Notes: generated by a model from the sequence alone, not told the origin. A stretch of DNA of 7,250 nucleotides from CAMQVM01 sp044433405 (GCA_044433405.1 JAWXTQ010000110.1:1-7250); one strand, 5' to 3'. Counted from the stretch's first letter, positions 1 to 6,776 are shown. A program made the numbers and translations.

Positions 1-1064
1 CAGTTCTTAGCCGATAATTCGAGTAGTTTTAGTTTGTCTCCTCGTTGAGGTATTGTAAACTCTATCCCCTTAAAGAAATCGCTAATTGGGGTGAATGGAA
101 CAATCACATATCGCGAGAGGCCATGTTCGACAATGCGCGAAATGTGCTCTAGGGCATACGATAAAATCTCCTCCTTGCTTTCGTCAAGAAATGGGCGTAG
201 CTCAACCGAAAATGAGTTTACAACCGCACCATGCGACACCCTCAGGAAGTTACAATAATAAAACTGCTCATCATTCATGAGTGTTACAACATCGAGATTA
301 CCAAGCGATGGAGAGACTAACACTGATTTACTTTTATATTTATCTAGTAGTGCAATTTTATCTTTGATTTTCTGAGCATTTTCGAAACGAAGAGCTGCCA
401 CCTCAATAGCCATCATCTCATAGAGATAGTCATACGCCTGATCTATGTTGCCTTTTAATATGCGAGTCACGCCACTGATGTCTCTTTGATAGTCATCTAA
501 AGATATCTCACCAGTGCAAGGTGCTTTACAGTTGCCAATATGGTACTCTAAGCATCTATCAAACTTGTGTGATTTAATGCCCTGCTCGGTGAGTCGAAGG
601 TTGCAAGAGCGTATAGAGTAAATTTTCCTAACAACATCCAAAATGTTTTTTTGAAGTGCAACTGACGAGTATGGTCCGAAATATTGCGACCCATCTTTAA
701 CTAAATTGCGAGTTTGAAGAACTCTAGGGAAAGGCTCTTTCTTTATCACTATCCAAGGGTAAGTTTTGCTATCTTTGAGAAGTATGTTGTATTTTGGTTT
801 ATACTGCTTTATAAAGTTGTTCTCTAACAGTAGGGCATCTTCTTCGCTCTCAACAACAGTATGCTGTACATCGCATATATTACGCACTAGCGAAATGGTT
901 TTACCCCCTTTTGTCGCAGTTGATACAAAATAAGAGGATACTCTTTTTTTTAGATTTTTAGCCTTTCCAACATAAATTACCACCCCATTCTTATTAAAAA
1001 AACGGTATACGCCTGGTAGGTGAGGTAGAAGTGATACTTTCTCTTTTAGTGTTAGATTGTCCAC
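1..1064 (-). CDS. uvrC: UvrABC excinuclease subunit C, partial (C-terminal part beyond the window)
   Basis: UvrC makes the dual incisions in nucleotide excision repair after UvrA/UvrB mark the lesion. The first 354 codons are present; the family is usually about 600 residues. Seen: an N-terminal GIY-YIG nuclease domain (about residues 15-95) with GVY at 18-20, IYVGKAKNLKKR at 30-41 and the ENNFIKQYKPKYN block at 81-93, which supplies the expected catalytic Tyr31, Arg41 and Glu81. Cysteines 154, 171, 179 and 183 match the Cys cluster reported to hold an iron-sulfur centre in UvrC. A UVR (UvrB-binding) motif lies at about 205-242. The RNase H-like 5'-incision domain and HhH motifs are outside the window. 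The start is GTG at 1064: an in-frame TAA lies four codons upstream and the N-terminus aligns with known UvrC. It starts 4 nt after the peptidase stop, so it is very probably cotranscribed with trxB and the peptidase. No convincing Shine-Dalgarno is visible. Confidence 0.96.
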   Translation of the reverse strand, partial: MDNLTLKEKVSLLPHLPGVYRFFNKNGVVIYVGKAKNLKKRVSSYFVSTATKGGKTISLVRNICDVQHTVVESEEDALLLENNFIKQYKPKYNILLKDSKTYPWIVIKKEPFPRVLQTRNLVKDGSQYFGPYSSVALQKNILDVVRKIYSIRSCNLRLTEQGIKSHKFDRCLEYHIGNCKAPCTGEISLDDYQRDISGVTRILKGNIDQAYDYLYEMMAIEVAALRFENAQKIKDKIALLDKYKSKSVLVSPSLGNLDVVTLMNDEQFYYCNFLRVSHGAVVNSFSVELRPFLDESKEEILSYALEHISRIVEHGLSRYVIVPFTPISDFFKGIEFTIPQRGDKLKLLELSAKN

Positions 1065-1068
1065 GCCT

Positions 1069-2076
1069 TTAATTTAGTTTAATTTGCTGGCCTATATGCA
1101 GAATTGCTGTTTTTTTAATGTTGTTAATCTTGCACAGCTCGTCAACAGTGGTGTTGTTGGCGCGTGCAATAGAGTAGAGTGTGTCGCCTTTTTTGATGGT
1201 GTGCACTTTTGTCTTTGCAAATATTCCCTGCTTTTTGGAGCTTTCATCAGAACTCTCCTCTTTTTTAGCCGTTGTATTGCTACTCTTTGTCGCTTCGCCT
1301 TTTGATGCTTTGATTAGTGAATTGTTGTATGTTATGACTAATATTCCACTCTCTAATTGTCGTGTAGTGGTGTTGATTAATAGGTGTGGATTTATCACTT
1401 TTCCCATCGACCGCACCTCAAAGTGTACGTGAGTTGTTGTTGCTCTGCCTGTTTTGCCACCAAGAGCTATCGCATCGCCCTGCTTTACTCTCTCTCCGAC
1501 TTTTACAAGGTTTTTACTGTTATGGCTATATACTGTTTCTATGCCATTTGTATGGCGAAGAACAACCACATTGCCATAATCACCATAGTTTTTAGACATC
1601 CTTACAACGCCATCCAGTAGAGCGTAAATTTTGTCTCCAAGCTCTAGTTTTATATCTACGCCAGAGTGCATTCGACCACTGCGTATGCCATAATCCGAAA
1701 TTAATGCTCCATCTACAGGGTAGGTGTAATCTTTTTTAAGTTCATCTAAATCTATAATGATGGTATTGGTGTCAGTAAATGGATTAAACGAGTTAGAAAT
1801 TGACACGTGAGCTTGTTCTAGATTTGTGAAATTTGAAATCTCGCTATATTTAGCCTCTATCTTAGCATTTTTAAGATATTTGTCTCTAACATCGAAATAT
1901 ATTTGACTATTGTCGATATATTCGGGCTGAACTATCTTTACAGAATCTTTCATTATAACCACTCTGTTATCTAGATACACCTTTTCGCTACGGCTGCTAT
2001 TCCCCTTATAGGAGCAGCCGTAACCTAGTGTTATAGTAACAACAAATATTAGGTATTTGTGGTATTTTGAGCCCAT
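1069..2076 (-). CDS. M23 (LytM-type) peptidase lipoprotein with C-terminal LysM domain
   Basis: Predicted envelope lipoprotein of 335 residues acting on peptidoglycan cross-bridges, or activating other hydrolases. Seen, numbered from ATG 2076: a basic n-region and hydrophobic stretch (YLIFVVTITLGYG) ending at Cys21, a relaxed lipobox (GYGC) suggesting signal peptidase II processing; a linker of about 100 residues; the M23 domain at about 120-235 with metal ligands HxxxD (His137, Asp141) and HVH (His216, His218), plus catalytic-type His185 in YSHNSK. All key zinc and catalytic positions are intact, so it should be an active enzyme rather than a degenerate EnvC/NlpD-like activator. A Ser/Lys-rich low-complexity linker leads to a LysM peptidoglycan-binding domain at about 291-335. 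An upstream in-frame ATG at 2109 would add 11 residues (346 total) and overlap trxB by 31 bp. I prefer 2076 because it follows the trxB stop by 2 nt and gives a normal lipoprotein signal. The exact substrate cannot be told from sequence. Confidence 0.93.
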   Translation of the reverse strand: MGSKYHKYLIFVVTITLGYGCSYKGNSSRSEKVYLDNRVVIMKDSVKIVQPEYIDNSQIYFDVRDKYLKNAKIEAKYSEISNFTNLEQAHVSISNSFNPFTDTNTIIIDLDELKKDYTYPVDGALISDYGIRSGRMHSGVDIKLELGDKIYALLDGVVRMSKNYGDYGNVVVLRHTNGIETVYSHNSKNLVKVGERVKQGDAIALGGKTGRATTTHVHFEVRSMGKVINPHLLINTTTRQLESGILVITYNNSLIKASKGEATKSSNTTAKKEESSDESSKKQGIFAKTKVHTIKKGDTLYSIARANNTTVDELCKINNIKKTAILHIGQQIKLN

Positions 2077-2078
2077 TT

Positions 2079-3005
2079 TTACTGTTTTGATTGTAGATAT
2101 CTTTCGCAATCAACTGCCGCAATACACCCTGAACCAGCCGCAGTGATTGCTTGGCGATAGTGAGGATCTTGCACGTCACCAGCAGCAAAAACACCAGGTA
2201 TGTTAGTTTTTGAATTGCCAGGCTCAGTTTTGATGTAGCCCTCTTTGTCTAACTCAATAAATTCTTCAAAAACTTTTGTGTTTGGAGTGTGGCCAATAGC
2301 CAAGAAAAATCCATCTATATCAATTGTTTTCTCGCCACCGTCTGCGTCAATTAATAACGCTCCTGTAACTCCATCATCGTCGCCTAAAATCTCTTTTGTA
2401 TTATATTCAAAAAGTATCTCTATGTTAGGAGTGTCAGCAACTCTTTGTTGCATAGTTTTTGATGCTCTAAGGTAATCTTTGCGTACAATCATATACACTT
2501 TCTTGCATAAGCTAGCTAAGTATGTAGCCTCTTCGCAAGCTGTGTCTCCACCGCCAACAACTGCAACCACTTTCTTGCGATAGAAAAATCCGTCACAAGT
2601 TGCACATGCCGAAACACCCATGCCTCTAAAAGTAACCTCTGATTCTAATCCAAGATAGCGCGCTGTTGCACCTGTTGAGATGATAATGCTTTCTGCCTCG
2701 ATTTGCTCAGTGTCATTTACAGTAACGACAAAAGGCGAAGCTTTAAAATCAACCTTTGTAATAATGCCTGAGCGAACATCTGTTCCAAAACGTTGAGCTT
2801 GACGTTTGAGATCCTCCATCATTTCGGTGCCAGTTATTCCCTCTGGATAGCCTGGAAAGTTATCTATCTCAGTAGTGATAGTTAGTTGTCCTCCTGGAGT
2901 GATACCCTCATACAAGATAGGTGATAGGTTAGCACGTGATGTGTAGATTGCTGCGGTATAGCCTGCTGGGCCACTGCCAATTATCAAACATTTTACTTTT
3001 TCCAT
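2079..3005 (-). CDS. trxB: Thioredoxin-disulfide reductase
   Basis: Cytosolic flavoenzyme that passes electrons from NADPH through FAD and a redox disulfide to thioredoxin. Its 308 residues are normal for the low-molecular-weight bacterial type. Seen: FAD-binding GSGPAG at 10-15; the redox-active CATC at 134-137; the second Rossmann motif GGGDTACEEA at 151-160; and the C-terminal FAD signature GVFAAGDVQDPHYRQ at 271-285. The 2'-phosphate-binding segment reads VRKDYLR (174-180) where E. coli has HRRDGFR: three basic residues are kept and the His is replaced, compatible with NADPH. The ATG at 3005 places the first glycine motif at the usual distance from the N-terminus. It is the first gene of the minus-strand operon and has its own promoter upstream. 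A ferredoxin/flavodoxin-type TrxR-like reductase is unlikely given the CxxC and full NAD(P)H domain. Confidence 0.97.
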   Translation of the reverse strand: MEKVKCLIIGSGPAGYTAAIYTSRANLSPILYEGITPGGQLTITTEIDNFPGYPEGITGTEMMEDLKRQAQRFGTDVRSGIITKVDFKASPFVVTVNDTEQIEAESIIISTGATARYLGLESEVTFRGMGVSACATCDGFFYRKKVVAVVGGGDTACEEATYLASLCKKVYMIVRKDYLRASKTMQQRVADTPNIEILFEYNTKEILGDDDGVTGALLIDADGGEKTIDIDGFFLAIGHTPNTKVFEEFIELDKEGYIKTEPGNSKTNIPGVFAAGDVQDPHYRQAITAAGSGCIAAVDCERYLQSKQ

Positions 3006-3041
3006 TGTATAATATTTTGTTTTGTTGTTTTAAATTATCTA

Positions 3042-3072
3042 CAAATGTATAAAAAAATGGTTAGTAATGAAA
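3042..3072 (-). promoter_or_regulatory. Putative trxB operon promoter (Bacteroidetes type)
   Basis: Reading the minus strand, a perfect -7 element TACATTTG lies at 3049-3042. A near match to the -33 element (TTTC for TTTG) lies at 3072-3069, 19 bp away. The predicted transcript would begin near 3037, leaving a leader of about 30 nt before the trxB ATG. The consensus is that of the Bacteroidetes primary sigma factor; assignment is by motif only. Confidence 0.6.
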
Positions 3073-3080
3073 ATAAATAA

Positions 3081-3107
3081 TACACAGCGGTGTAAAGAGC
3101 GTGTAAA
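3081..3107. promoter_or_regulatory. TACAC/GTGTA repeat cluster upstream of the trxB promoter
   Basis: TACAC (3081-3085) and GTGTA (3090-3094) form a perfect 5-bp inverted repeat with a 4-bp centre. GTGTAAA recurs at 3090-3096 and 3101-3107, exactly 11 bp apart, about one helical turn. The cluster sits just upstream of the trxB -33 region, where an activator would bind. That is position-based inference; no regulator is identified. Confidence 0.3.
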
Positions 3108-3124
3108 AAATGCTTTTTAGCATT

Positions 3125-3148
3125 AAAAAACACCCAATTTTGGGGTGT
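3125..3148 (-). terminator. Orphan intrinsic terminator-like hairpin, minus strand
   Basis: On the minus strand ACACCC (3148-3143) pairs with GGGTGT (3135-3130) around a 7-nt loop, followed by a run of T (3130-3125). This is a compact intrinsic-terminator shape. No annotated minus-strand gene ends here, since it lies upstream of the trxB promoter. It may stop antisense or read-through transcription, or end a short RNA. A second small hairpin (AATGC/GCATT, 3109-3124) sits directly beyond it. Confidence 0.45.
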
Positions 3149-3170
3149 GTTATAAATATTGAAAAAAATG

Positions 3171-3202
3171 TTTGTTTTGAAAAATATTATTATCTACATT
3201 TG
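3171..3202 (+). promoter_or_regulatory. Putative korAB promoter (Bacteroidetes type)
   Basis: TTTG at 3171-3174 and TACATTTG at 3195-3202 are separated by 20 bp, a full match to the Bacteroidetes TTTG-N19-21-TAnnTTTG consensus. A transcript start near 3208 gives a leader of about 28 nt before the korA ATG at 3236. The -7 octamer is identical to the one proposed for trxB on the other strand. Confidence 0.72.
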
Positions 3203-3235
3203 TCTTTTGAATGATAACAAAAACTAAATAAATTT

Positions 3236-5086
3236 ATGGAAAACATAAACGAAAGTAGGGTAGAAGATGTAGTTATACGCTTCTCTGGTGATTCTGGTGA
3301 TGGTATGCAAATGACTGGAACTTTGTTTACTGATACATCAGCATATATCGGTAATGGGGTTTCAACATTTCCTGATTTTCCTTCTGAAATACGTGCACCG
3401 CAGGGTACAGTCAGCGGAGTTTCTGGTTTTCAGCTTCACTTTGGTAGCAAAGTGATTCATACCCCTGGTGATTATTGTGATGTGCTGGTAGCTATGAACC
3501 CAGCAGCACTGAAAGCAAATGCCGTTTGGCTTAAAAAAGATGCTACAATCATCTTTGATTCTGACTCATTTGGTGAGAAAGCATTGAGGAAAGCTTGTTT
3601 TGAGAGCGATGATCCATTTGTGGAGCTAGGTATTGATCACTACAATATTGTACCTGCGCCAATCACCTCAATGACAAAAGAGTCATTAAAAGAGAGTGGA
3701 CTCGACAATAAAAGTGTTGTGAAGTGTAAAAACATGTTTGCTCTAGGAGTGTGCTATTTTATGTATAATAGACCTTTAGAGTTTACAGAGAAATTCATTA
3801 ATAAAAAATTTGCCAAAAAGCCAGATGTTGCAAAAGGTAATGTTATTGTTTTAAATGCAGGTTATAATTTTGCTCATAACCAACATCTTTTTGGTAACAC
3901 ATATCGAGTTGCTTCTGCAACTTTAGAGAAGGGTATCTATCGCAATATTAATGGTAATCAAGCAACTGCTTGGGGTTTTATTGCAGCCTCAGAGAAGTGT
4001 GGTTTGCCTCTGTTTTGTGGTTCTTATCCTATTACCCCTGCAACCCATATTCTTGAAGAGTTAGCTGCTCGTAAAGATTTGGGAGTTAAAACATTGCAGG
4101 CCGAGGATGAAATTGCAGGTATCTGTACCGCTATTGGTGCATCTTTTGCAGGTAATTTTGCTGTTACAACAACCTCAGGACCTGGTCTTTCGTTGAAGTC
4201 TGAGGCTATTGGTTTAGCTGTTATGACAGAGTTGCCATTAGTTATTGTTGACGTGCAGCGAGGAGGTCCATCTACTGGTTTGCCTACTAAAACCGAGCAG
4301 AGCGATTTAAATCAAGCTCTATATGGTCGAAATGGTGAGTGTCCGCTTGTGGTAATGACTGCTTCAACACCGTCAGACTGTTTTCACTACGCTTTCTGGG
4401 CGGGTAAAATAGCTATGGAGCATATGACTCCAGTAATGTTGTTGACCGATGGATTTATCGCAAATGGTTCAGAGCCATGGAAGATTCCATCAATGAAAGA
4501 TTATCCTTCAATCAAGCCATCAATCATCAACCAACCCACTGATGAGCCATATTTCCCATACAAAAGAGATGCTGAGCGTTTAGCGCGTAGTTGGGCAGTC
4601 CCAGGAACTAAAGGTGTTGAGCATAGAGTCGGAGGTTTAGAGAAAGATTTTGAAAAAGGTACAGTTTCGCACGATCCAATCAACCATGAGAGAATGGTGG
4701 CAGTGCGAAAAGATAAGGTTGAGCGTGTAGCAGAGTTTATTCCAGAGCAATCAATTTTTGGTAGCCAAGATGGAGGAAAGTTACTCGTTGTAGGTTGGGG
4801 TGGTACGTATGGCCATCTTTTAAGTGCAGTTGAGGAGCTACGCGACGCAGGTGCCGATGTTTCGCTTTGTCACTTTAACTACATCTATCCACTTCCAAAA
4901 AATACGCGTGAGGTGTTTAGTAAGTTTGATAAAATAGTGGTTTGTGAGCTTAACCTAGGTCAATTTGTGAATTACCTACGTCATAATTTCCAAGATATAG
5001 AATTTAAGCAACTTAATAAAGTTCAAGGTTTGCCATTCACTGTTATTGAGTTGAAAGAGCATTTCGAGGGTTTATTGAATAATTAG
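3236..5086 (+). CDS. korA: 2-oxoacid:ferredoxin oxidoreductase, fused gamma-alpha subunit (probably 2-oxoglutarate)
   Basis: Large subunit of a CoA-dependent 2-oxoacid:acceptor oxidoreductase, which interconverts a 2-oxoacid + CoA and acyl-CoA + CO2 with ferredoxin as electron carrier. The 616 residues match fused gamma-alpha chains. Seen: the gamma domain at about 10-205, opening with RFSGDSGDGMQMTG; then the pyrimidine-binding alpha domain from about 240 with YPITP at 264-268, the AEDE acidic motif at 289-292, TTSGPGLSLKSE at 312-323 and QRGGPSTGLPTKTEQSDL at 341-358; then a C-terminal domain at about 510-600. YPITP is the motif known from Sulfolobus 2-oxoacid:ferredoxin oxidoreductase. No CxxCxxC ferredoxin domain is fused on. 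korB follows after 35 bp. In anaerobic Bacteroidetes this pair is generally thought to make or use 2-oxoglutarate/succinyl-CoA, but pyruvate or branched-chain 2-oxoacids cannot be excluded. The start is the first ATG after a consensus promoter; there is no clear Shine-Dalgarno. Confidence 0.94.
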   Translation: MENINESRVEDVVIRFSGDSGDGMQMTGTLFTDTSAYIGNGVSTFPDFPSEIRAPQGTVSGVSGFQLHFGSKVIHTPGDYCDVLVAMNPAALKANAVWLKKDATIIFDSDSFGEKALRKACFESDDPFVELGIDHYNIVPAPITSMTKESLKESGLDNKSVVKCKNMFALGVCYFMYNRPLEFTEKFINKKFAKKPDVAKGNVIVLNAGYNFAHNQHLFGNTYRVASATLEKGIYRNINGNQATAWGFIAASEKCGLPLFCGSYPITPATHILEELAARKDLGVKTLQAEDEIAGICTAIGASFAGNFAVTTTSGPGLSLKSEAIGLAVMTELPLVIVDVQRGGPSTGLPTKTEQSDLNQALYGRNGECPLVVMTASTPSDCFHYAFWAGKIAMEHMTPVMLLTDGFIANGSEPWKIPSMKDYPSIKPSIINQPTDEPYFPYKRDAERLARSWAVPGTKGVEHRVGGLEKDFEKGTVSHDPINHERMVAVRKDKVERVAEFIPEQSIFGSQDGGKLLVVGWGGTYGHLLSAVEELRDAGADVSLCHFNYIYPLPKNTREVFSKFDKIVVCELNLGQFVNYLRHNFQDIEFKQLNKVQGLPFTVIELKEHFEGLLNN

Positions 5087-5121
5087 TTTTTAGAGATGCA
5101 AAACTTGAAAAAATAGATAAG

Positions 5122-6153
5122 ATGGAACAATTAGATAAAAAATATACATTTATTGATTTTAAAAGCGATCAAGAGGTTAAATGGTGTCCAGGTTGTGGAG
5201 ACCACGCAATATTAAATGCTGTACAAAAGGCTATGCCTGAGATTGCAGCAAAACTTAACTACAACCACGAGATGTTCACTTTTGTTTCGGGTATTGGATG
5301 TTCATCGCGCTTTCCTTATTACATGAACACCTTTGGTTTTCATGGAATTCACGGTCGTGCTACTCCTATAGCAACAGGTGTAAAGGTGGCCAATCCAAAG
5401 TTAACAGTTTGGCAAGTTACAGGCGATGGTGATGCCCTTGCAATTGGAGGTAATCACTTTATCCATGCTATTAGACGTAATATTGACATTAATATATTAT
5501 TGTTCAATAATCAGATATATGGCCTTACTAAAGGGCAATATTCTCCAACCTCACCTTTAGGCAAGATAACAAAAACTTCTCCTTTTGGTACGGTAGAACA
5601 CCCATTCTCTCCTGGTGAGTTAGTGTTGGGTGCACGTGGCACATTCTATGCGCGTGCTATTGATGTTGATATCAACCTAACTAAAGAGTGCCTAGTTGCC
5701 TCGGCATGTCACGATGGAACTTCAGTTGTGGAGATAATGCAAAACTGTGTTATCTTTAACGATAAAACGCACGACTATTTTGTCAATAAAGAGCATCGTG
5801 CTGATCGCACAATCATTTTGCGCCATGGTGAGCCTATGGTTTTTGGTAAAAACAAAGATAAAGGTTTAGTGCTAGAGGGATTAGGCTTAAAAGTAATCAC
5901 TATTGGCGAAGGAGGTTGGAGTTTAGACGATGTCTTGGTTCATGATGCTGAAGCTATGAACCCAGGAGTGCACATGATGCTTGTTAATATGAAAGGGCCT
6001 GATTTTCCTATGGCATTAGGAGTCATTCGTGCTGTTAAAGATTCTACTTACGATGATAATGTCCGCGACCAAGTGTTAGAGGTTCAGAAATCTCGTAAAA
6101 TCTGTTCAGTAGACGAGCTATTACATAGTGGTGATACTTGGGTTATTGAATAA
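5122..6153 (+). CDS. korB: 2-oxoacid:ferredoxin oxidoreductase, beta (TPP-binding) subunit
   Basis: Partner of the upstream gamma-alpha chain; it binds thiamine diphosphate and the proximal [4Fe-4S] cluster. Its 343 residues are normal for the family. Seen: WCPGCGDHAIL at 21-31; GIGCSSR at 57-63; the TPP motif from GDGDALAIGGNH (101-112) to LFNNQIYGLTKGQYSPTSP (127-145); and QNCVIFN at 207-213. Cys22, Cys25, Cys60 and Cys209 correspond by spacing to the four ligands of the cluster in Sulfolobus 2-oxoacid:ferredoxin oxidoreductase, so electron transfer should be intact. The gene lies 35 bp after korA with no promoter or terminator between, so the two are cotranscribed. No small ferredoxin subunit (korD type) is next to it, as in other two-subunit KorAB enzymes; the electron acceptor must be encoded elsewhere. 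A very strong terminator follows about 190 bp after the stop. Confidence 0.95.
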   Translation: MEQLDKKYTFIDFKSDQEVKWCPGCGDHAILNAVQKAMPEIAAKLNYNHEMFTFVSGIGCSSRFPYYMNTFGFHGIHGRATPIATGVKVANPKLTVWQVTGDGDALAIGGNHFIHAIRRNIDINILLFNNQIYGLTKGQYSPTSPLGKITKTSPFGTVEHPFSPGELVLGARGTFYARAIDVDINLTKECLVASACHDGTSVVEIMQNCVIFNDKTHDYFVNKEHRADRTIILRHGEPMVFGKNKDKGLVLEGLGLKVITIGEGGWSLDDVLVHDAEAMNPGVHMMLVNMKGPDFPMALGVIRAVKDSTYDDNVRDQVLEVQKSRKICSVDELLHSGDTWVIE

Positions 6154-6340
6154 TGAAATCGAGCCTATGCACAGGAGAAATAAAGTTTCTCCTACCCATC
6201 CGAACATGCGCACAGGAGAAACGCAGTTTCTCCCAAAGGGGTCAATGACCCCTGCCGTCCGCAAGGACACTCCAGATCTCCACATCGCCACCGCCCGTTA
6301 AAAGCACTTTTTGCGCAGCAAAAATGCAGGGTGGCGTGAT
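6154..6340 (+). repeat. GC-rich hairpin array between korB and its terminator (3' UTR or inserted repeat)
   Basis: No supported gene. About 53% GC over 6161-6340 (by count), against about 18% in 6421-6480. Hairpins in order: AGGAGAAA/TTTCTCCT (6173-6180/6186-6193); GGAGAAA/TTTCTCC (6215-6221/6227-6233); AGGGGTC/GACCCCT (6237-6243/6247-6253); GTCC-GCAA-GGAC (6257-6268), which would form a GNRA tetraloop; an outer stem CGCCACC/GGTGGCG (6286-6292/6330-6336) enclosing TTTTTGC/GCAAAAA (6308-6314/6318-6324) with a further GCA/TGC at its base. The first two hairpins are diverged copies of one unit: GCACAGGAGAAA recurs at 6169 and 6210, period 41 bp. As it precedes the terminator it would form the 3' end of the korAB mRNA; it could equally be a dispersed repeat or a structured RNA. 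Confidence 0.65.
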
Positions 6341-6343
6341 GAT

Positions 6344-6380
6344 AAAAAACTCAACCTTTAAGCGACAGGTTGAGTTTTTT
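6344..6380. terminator. Strong intrinsic terminator after korAB (shape is bidirectional)
   Basis: A perfect 14-bp inverted repeat AAAAAACTCAACCT (6344-6357) / AGGTTGAGTTTTTT (6367-6380) with a 9-nt loop. On the plus strand it ends in six T and would terminate korAB transcripts. The A-tract on the left arm makes it work equally for minus-strand transcripts coming from the right. Confidence 0.88.
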
Positions 6381-6462
6381 AATGTAGAATAATAGGGTTG
6401 TTATTGGAGGTGTTTGGTTTTATATCTCTATGATTCTTATTCTTTATTTCATTTATTTTGAT

Positions 6463-6484
6463 TTTCTTTCTTTGAAGAAAGAAA
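6463..6484. repeat. 10-bp-stem palindrome in AT-rich spacer
   Basis: TTTCTTTCTT (6463-6472) and AAGAAAGAAA (6475-6484) are perfect complements around TG. It opens a run of hairpins. The next, AAGAACCT (6487-6494) / AGGTTCTT (6504-6511), is an 8-bp perfect stem with a 9-nt loop. No gene is visible in 6381-6740. Confidence 0.6.
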
Positions 6485-6506
6485 CAAAGAACCTGCACGT
6501 CTTAGG

Positions 6507-6661
6507 TTCTTAACGCTAAAATTTTTGAAAAATTGGGGAAATTGAGACTTGCTCTCCTCTGGGGTGTTTGGTATTGCTGTAGCCTAATAGCTTTATGTAG
6601 GAGAGAGCTTCAAACATTCAATTTCCTCTATCCAATTTTTCAAAAATTTCTTAACGCTAAA
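6507..6661. repeat. MITE-like inverted repeat with 14-bp direct repeats at its ends
   Basis: TTCTTAACGCTAAA occurs at 6507-6520 and, identical, at 6648-6661. Between and partly overlapping them are perfect 18-bp inverted repeats (6519-6536 and 6632-6649, outer sequence AAATTTTTGAAAAATTGG). Inward, a second arm GGAAATTGA (6537-6545) / TCAATTTCC (6618-6626) and a bulged third arm GCTCTCCT (6551-6558) / AGGAGAGAGC (6599-6608) continue the symmetry, so the 131-bp core could fold into one long imperfect hairpin. The direct repeats look like a target duplication, but they overlap the inverted repeat by 2-3 bp. No transposase is present. Confidence 0.6.
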
Positions 6662-6776
6662 CCTAAAGGTGCTTTGGGGTGTTCGCTTGTCTTTGGGGTG
6701 ATTGTGTGATAGTTGATTGTTGTTTGTGTGATTGAAATATGTTTTCTCTTTTTAAGAGAAAGTGGGTAAATCTGTA

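Noticed and set aside
95..280. Plus-strand open frame of 61 codons
   Set aside because: Lies antisense within uvrC, whose reading frame is clearly conserved; low-complexity product.
1084..1620. Several overlapping plus-strand open frames
   Set aside because: Antisense shadows of the M23/LysM gene, whose motifs are intact on the minus strand.
2074..2109. 31-bp gene overlap from the upstream ATG of the peptidase
   Set aside because: Possible, but the ATG at 2076 gives a better lipoprotein signal and a 2-nt junction, so the overlap need not be real.
2006..2194. Minus-strand frame across the trxB/peptidase junction
   Set aside because: Wrong-frame shadow of the 3' end of trxB and the signal peptide of the peptidase.
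2245..2475. Plus-strand 76-codon open frame
   Set aside because: Antisense to trxB, with no independent support.
4501..4683. Minus-strand 60-codon open frame
   Set aside because: Antisense to the alpha domain of korA; no features of its own.
6169..6234. Possible CRISPR-like repeat pair
   Set aside because: Only two units, the repeat is a short self-complementary hairpin, there are no regular spacers, and no cas genes are nearby.
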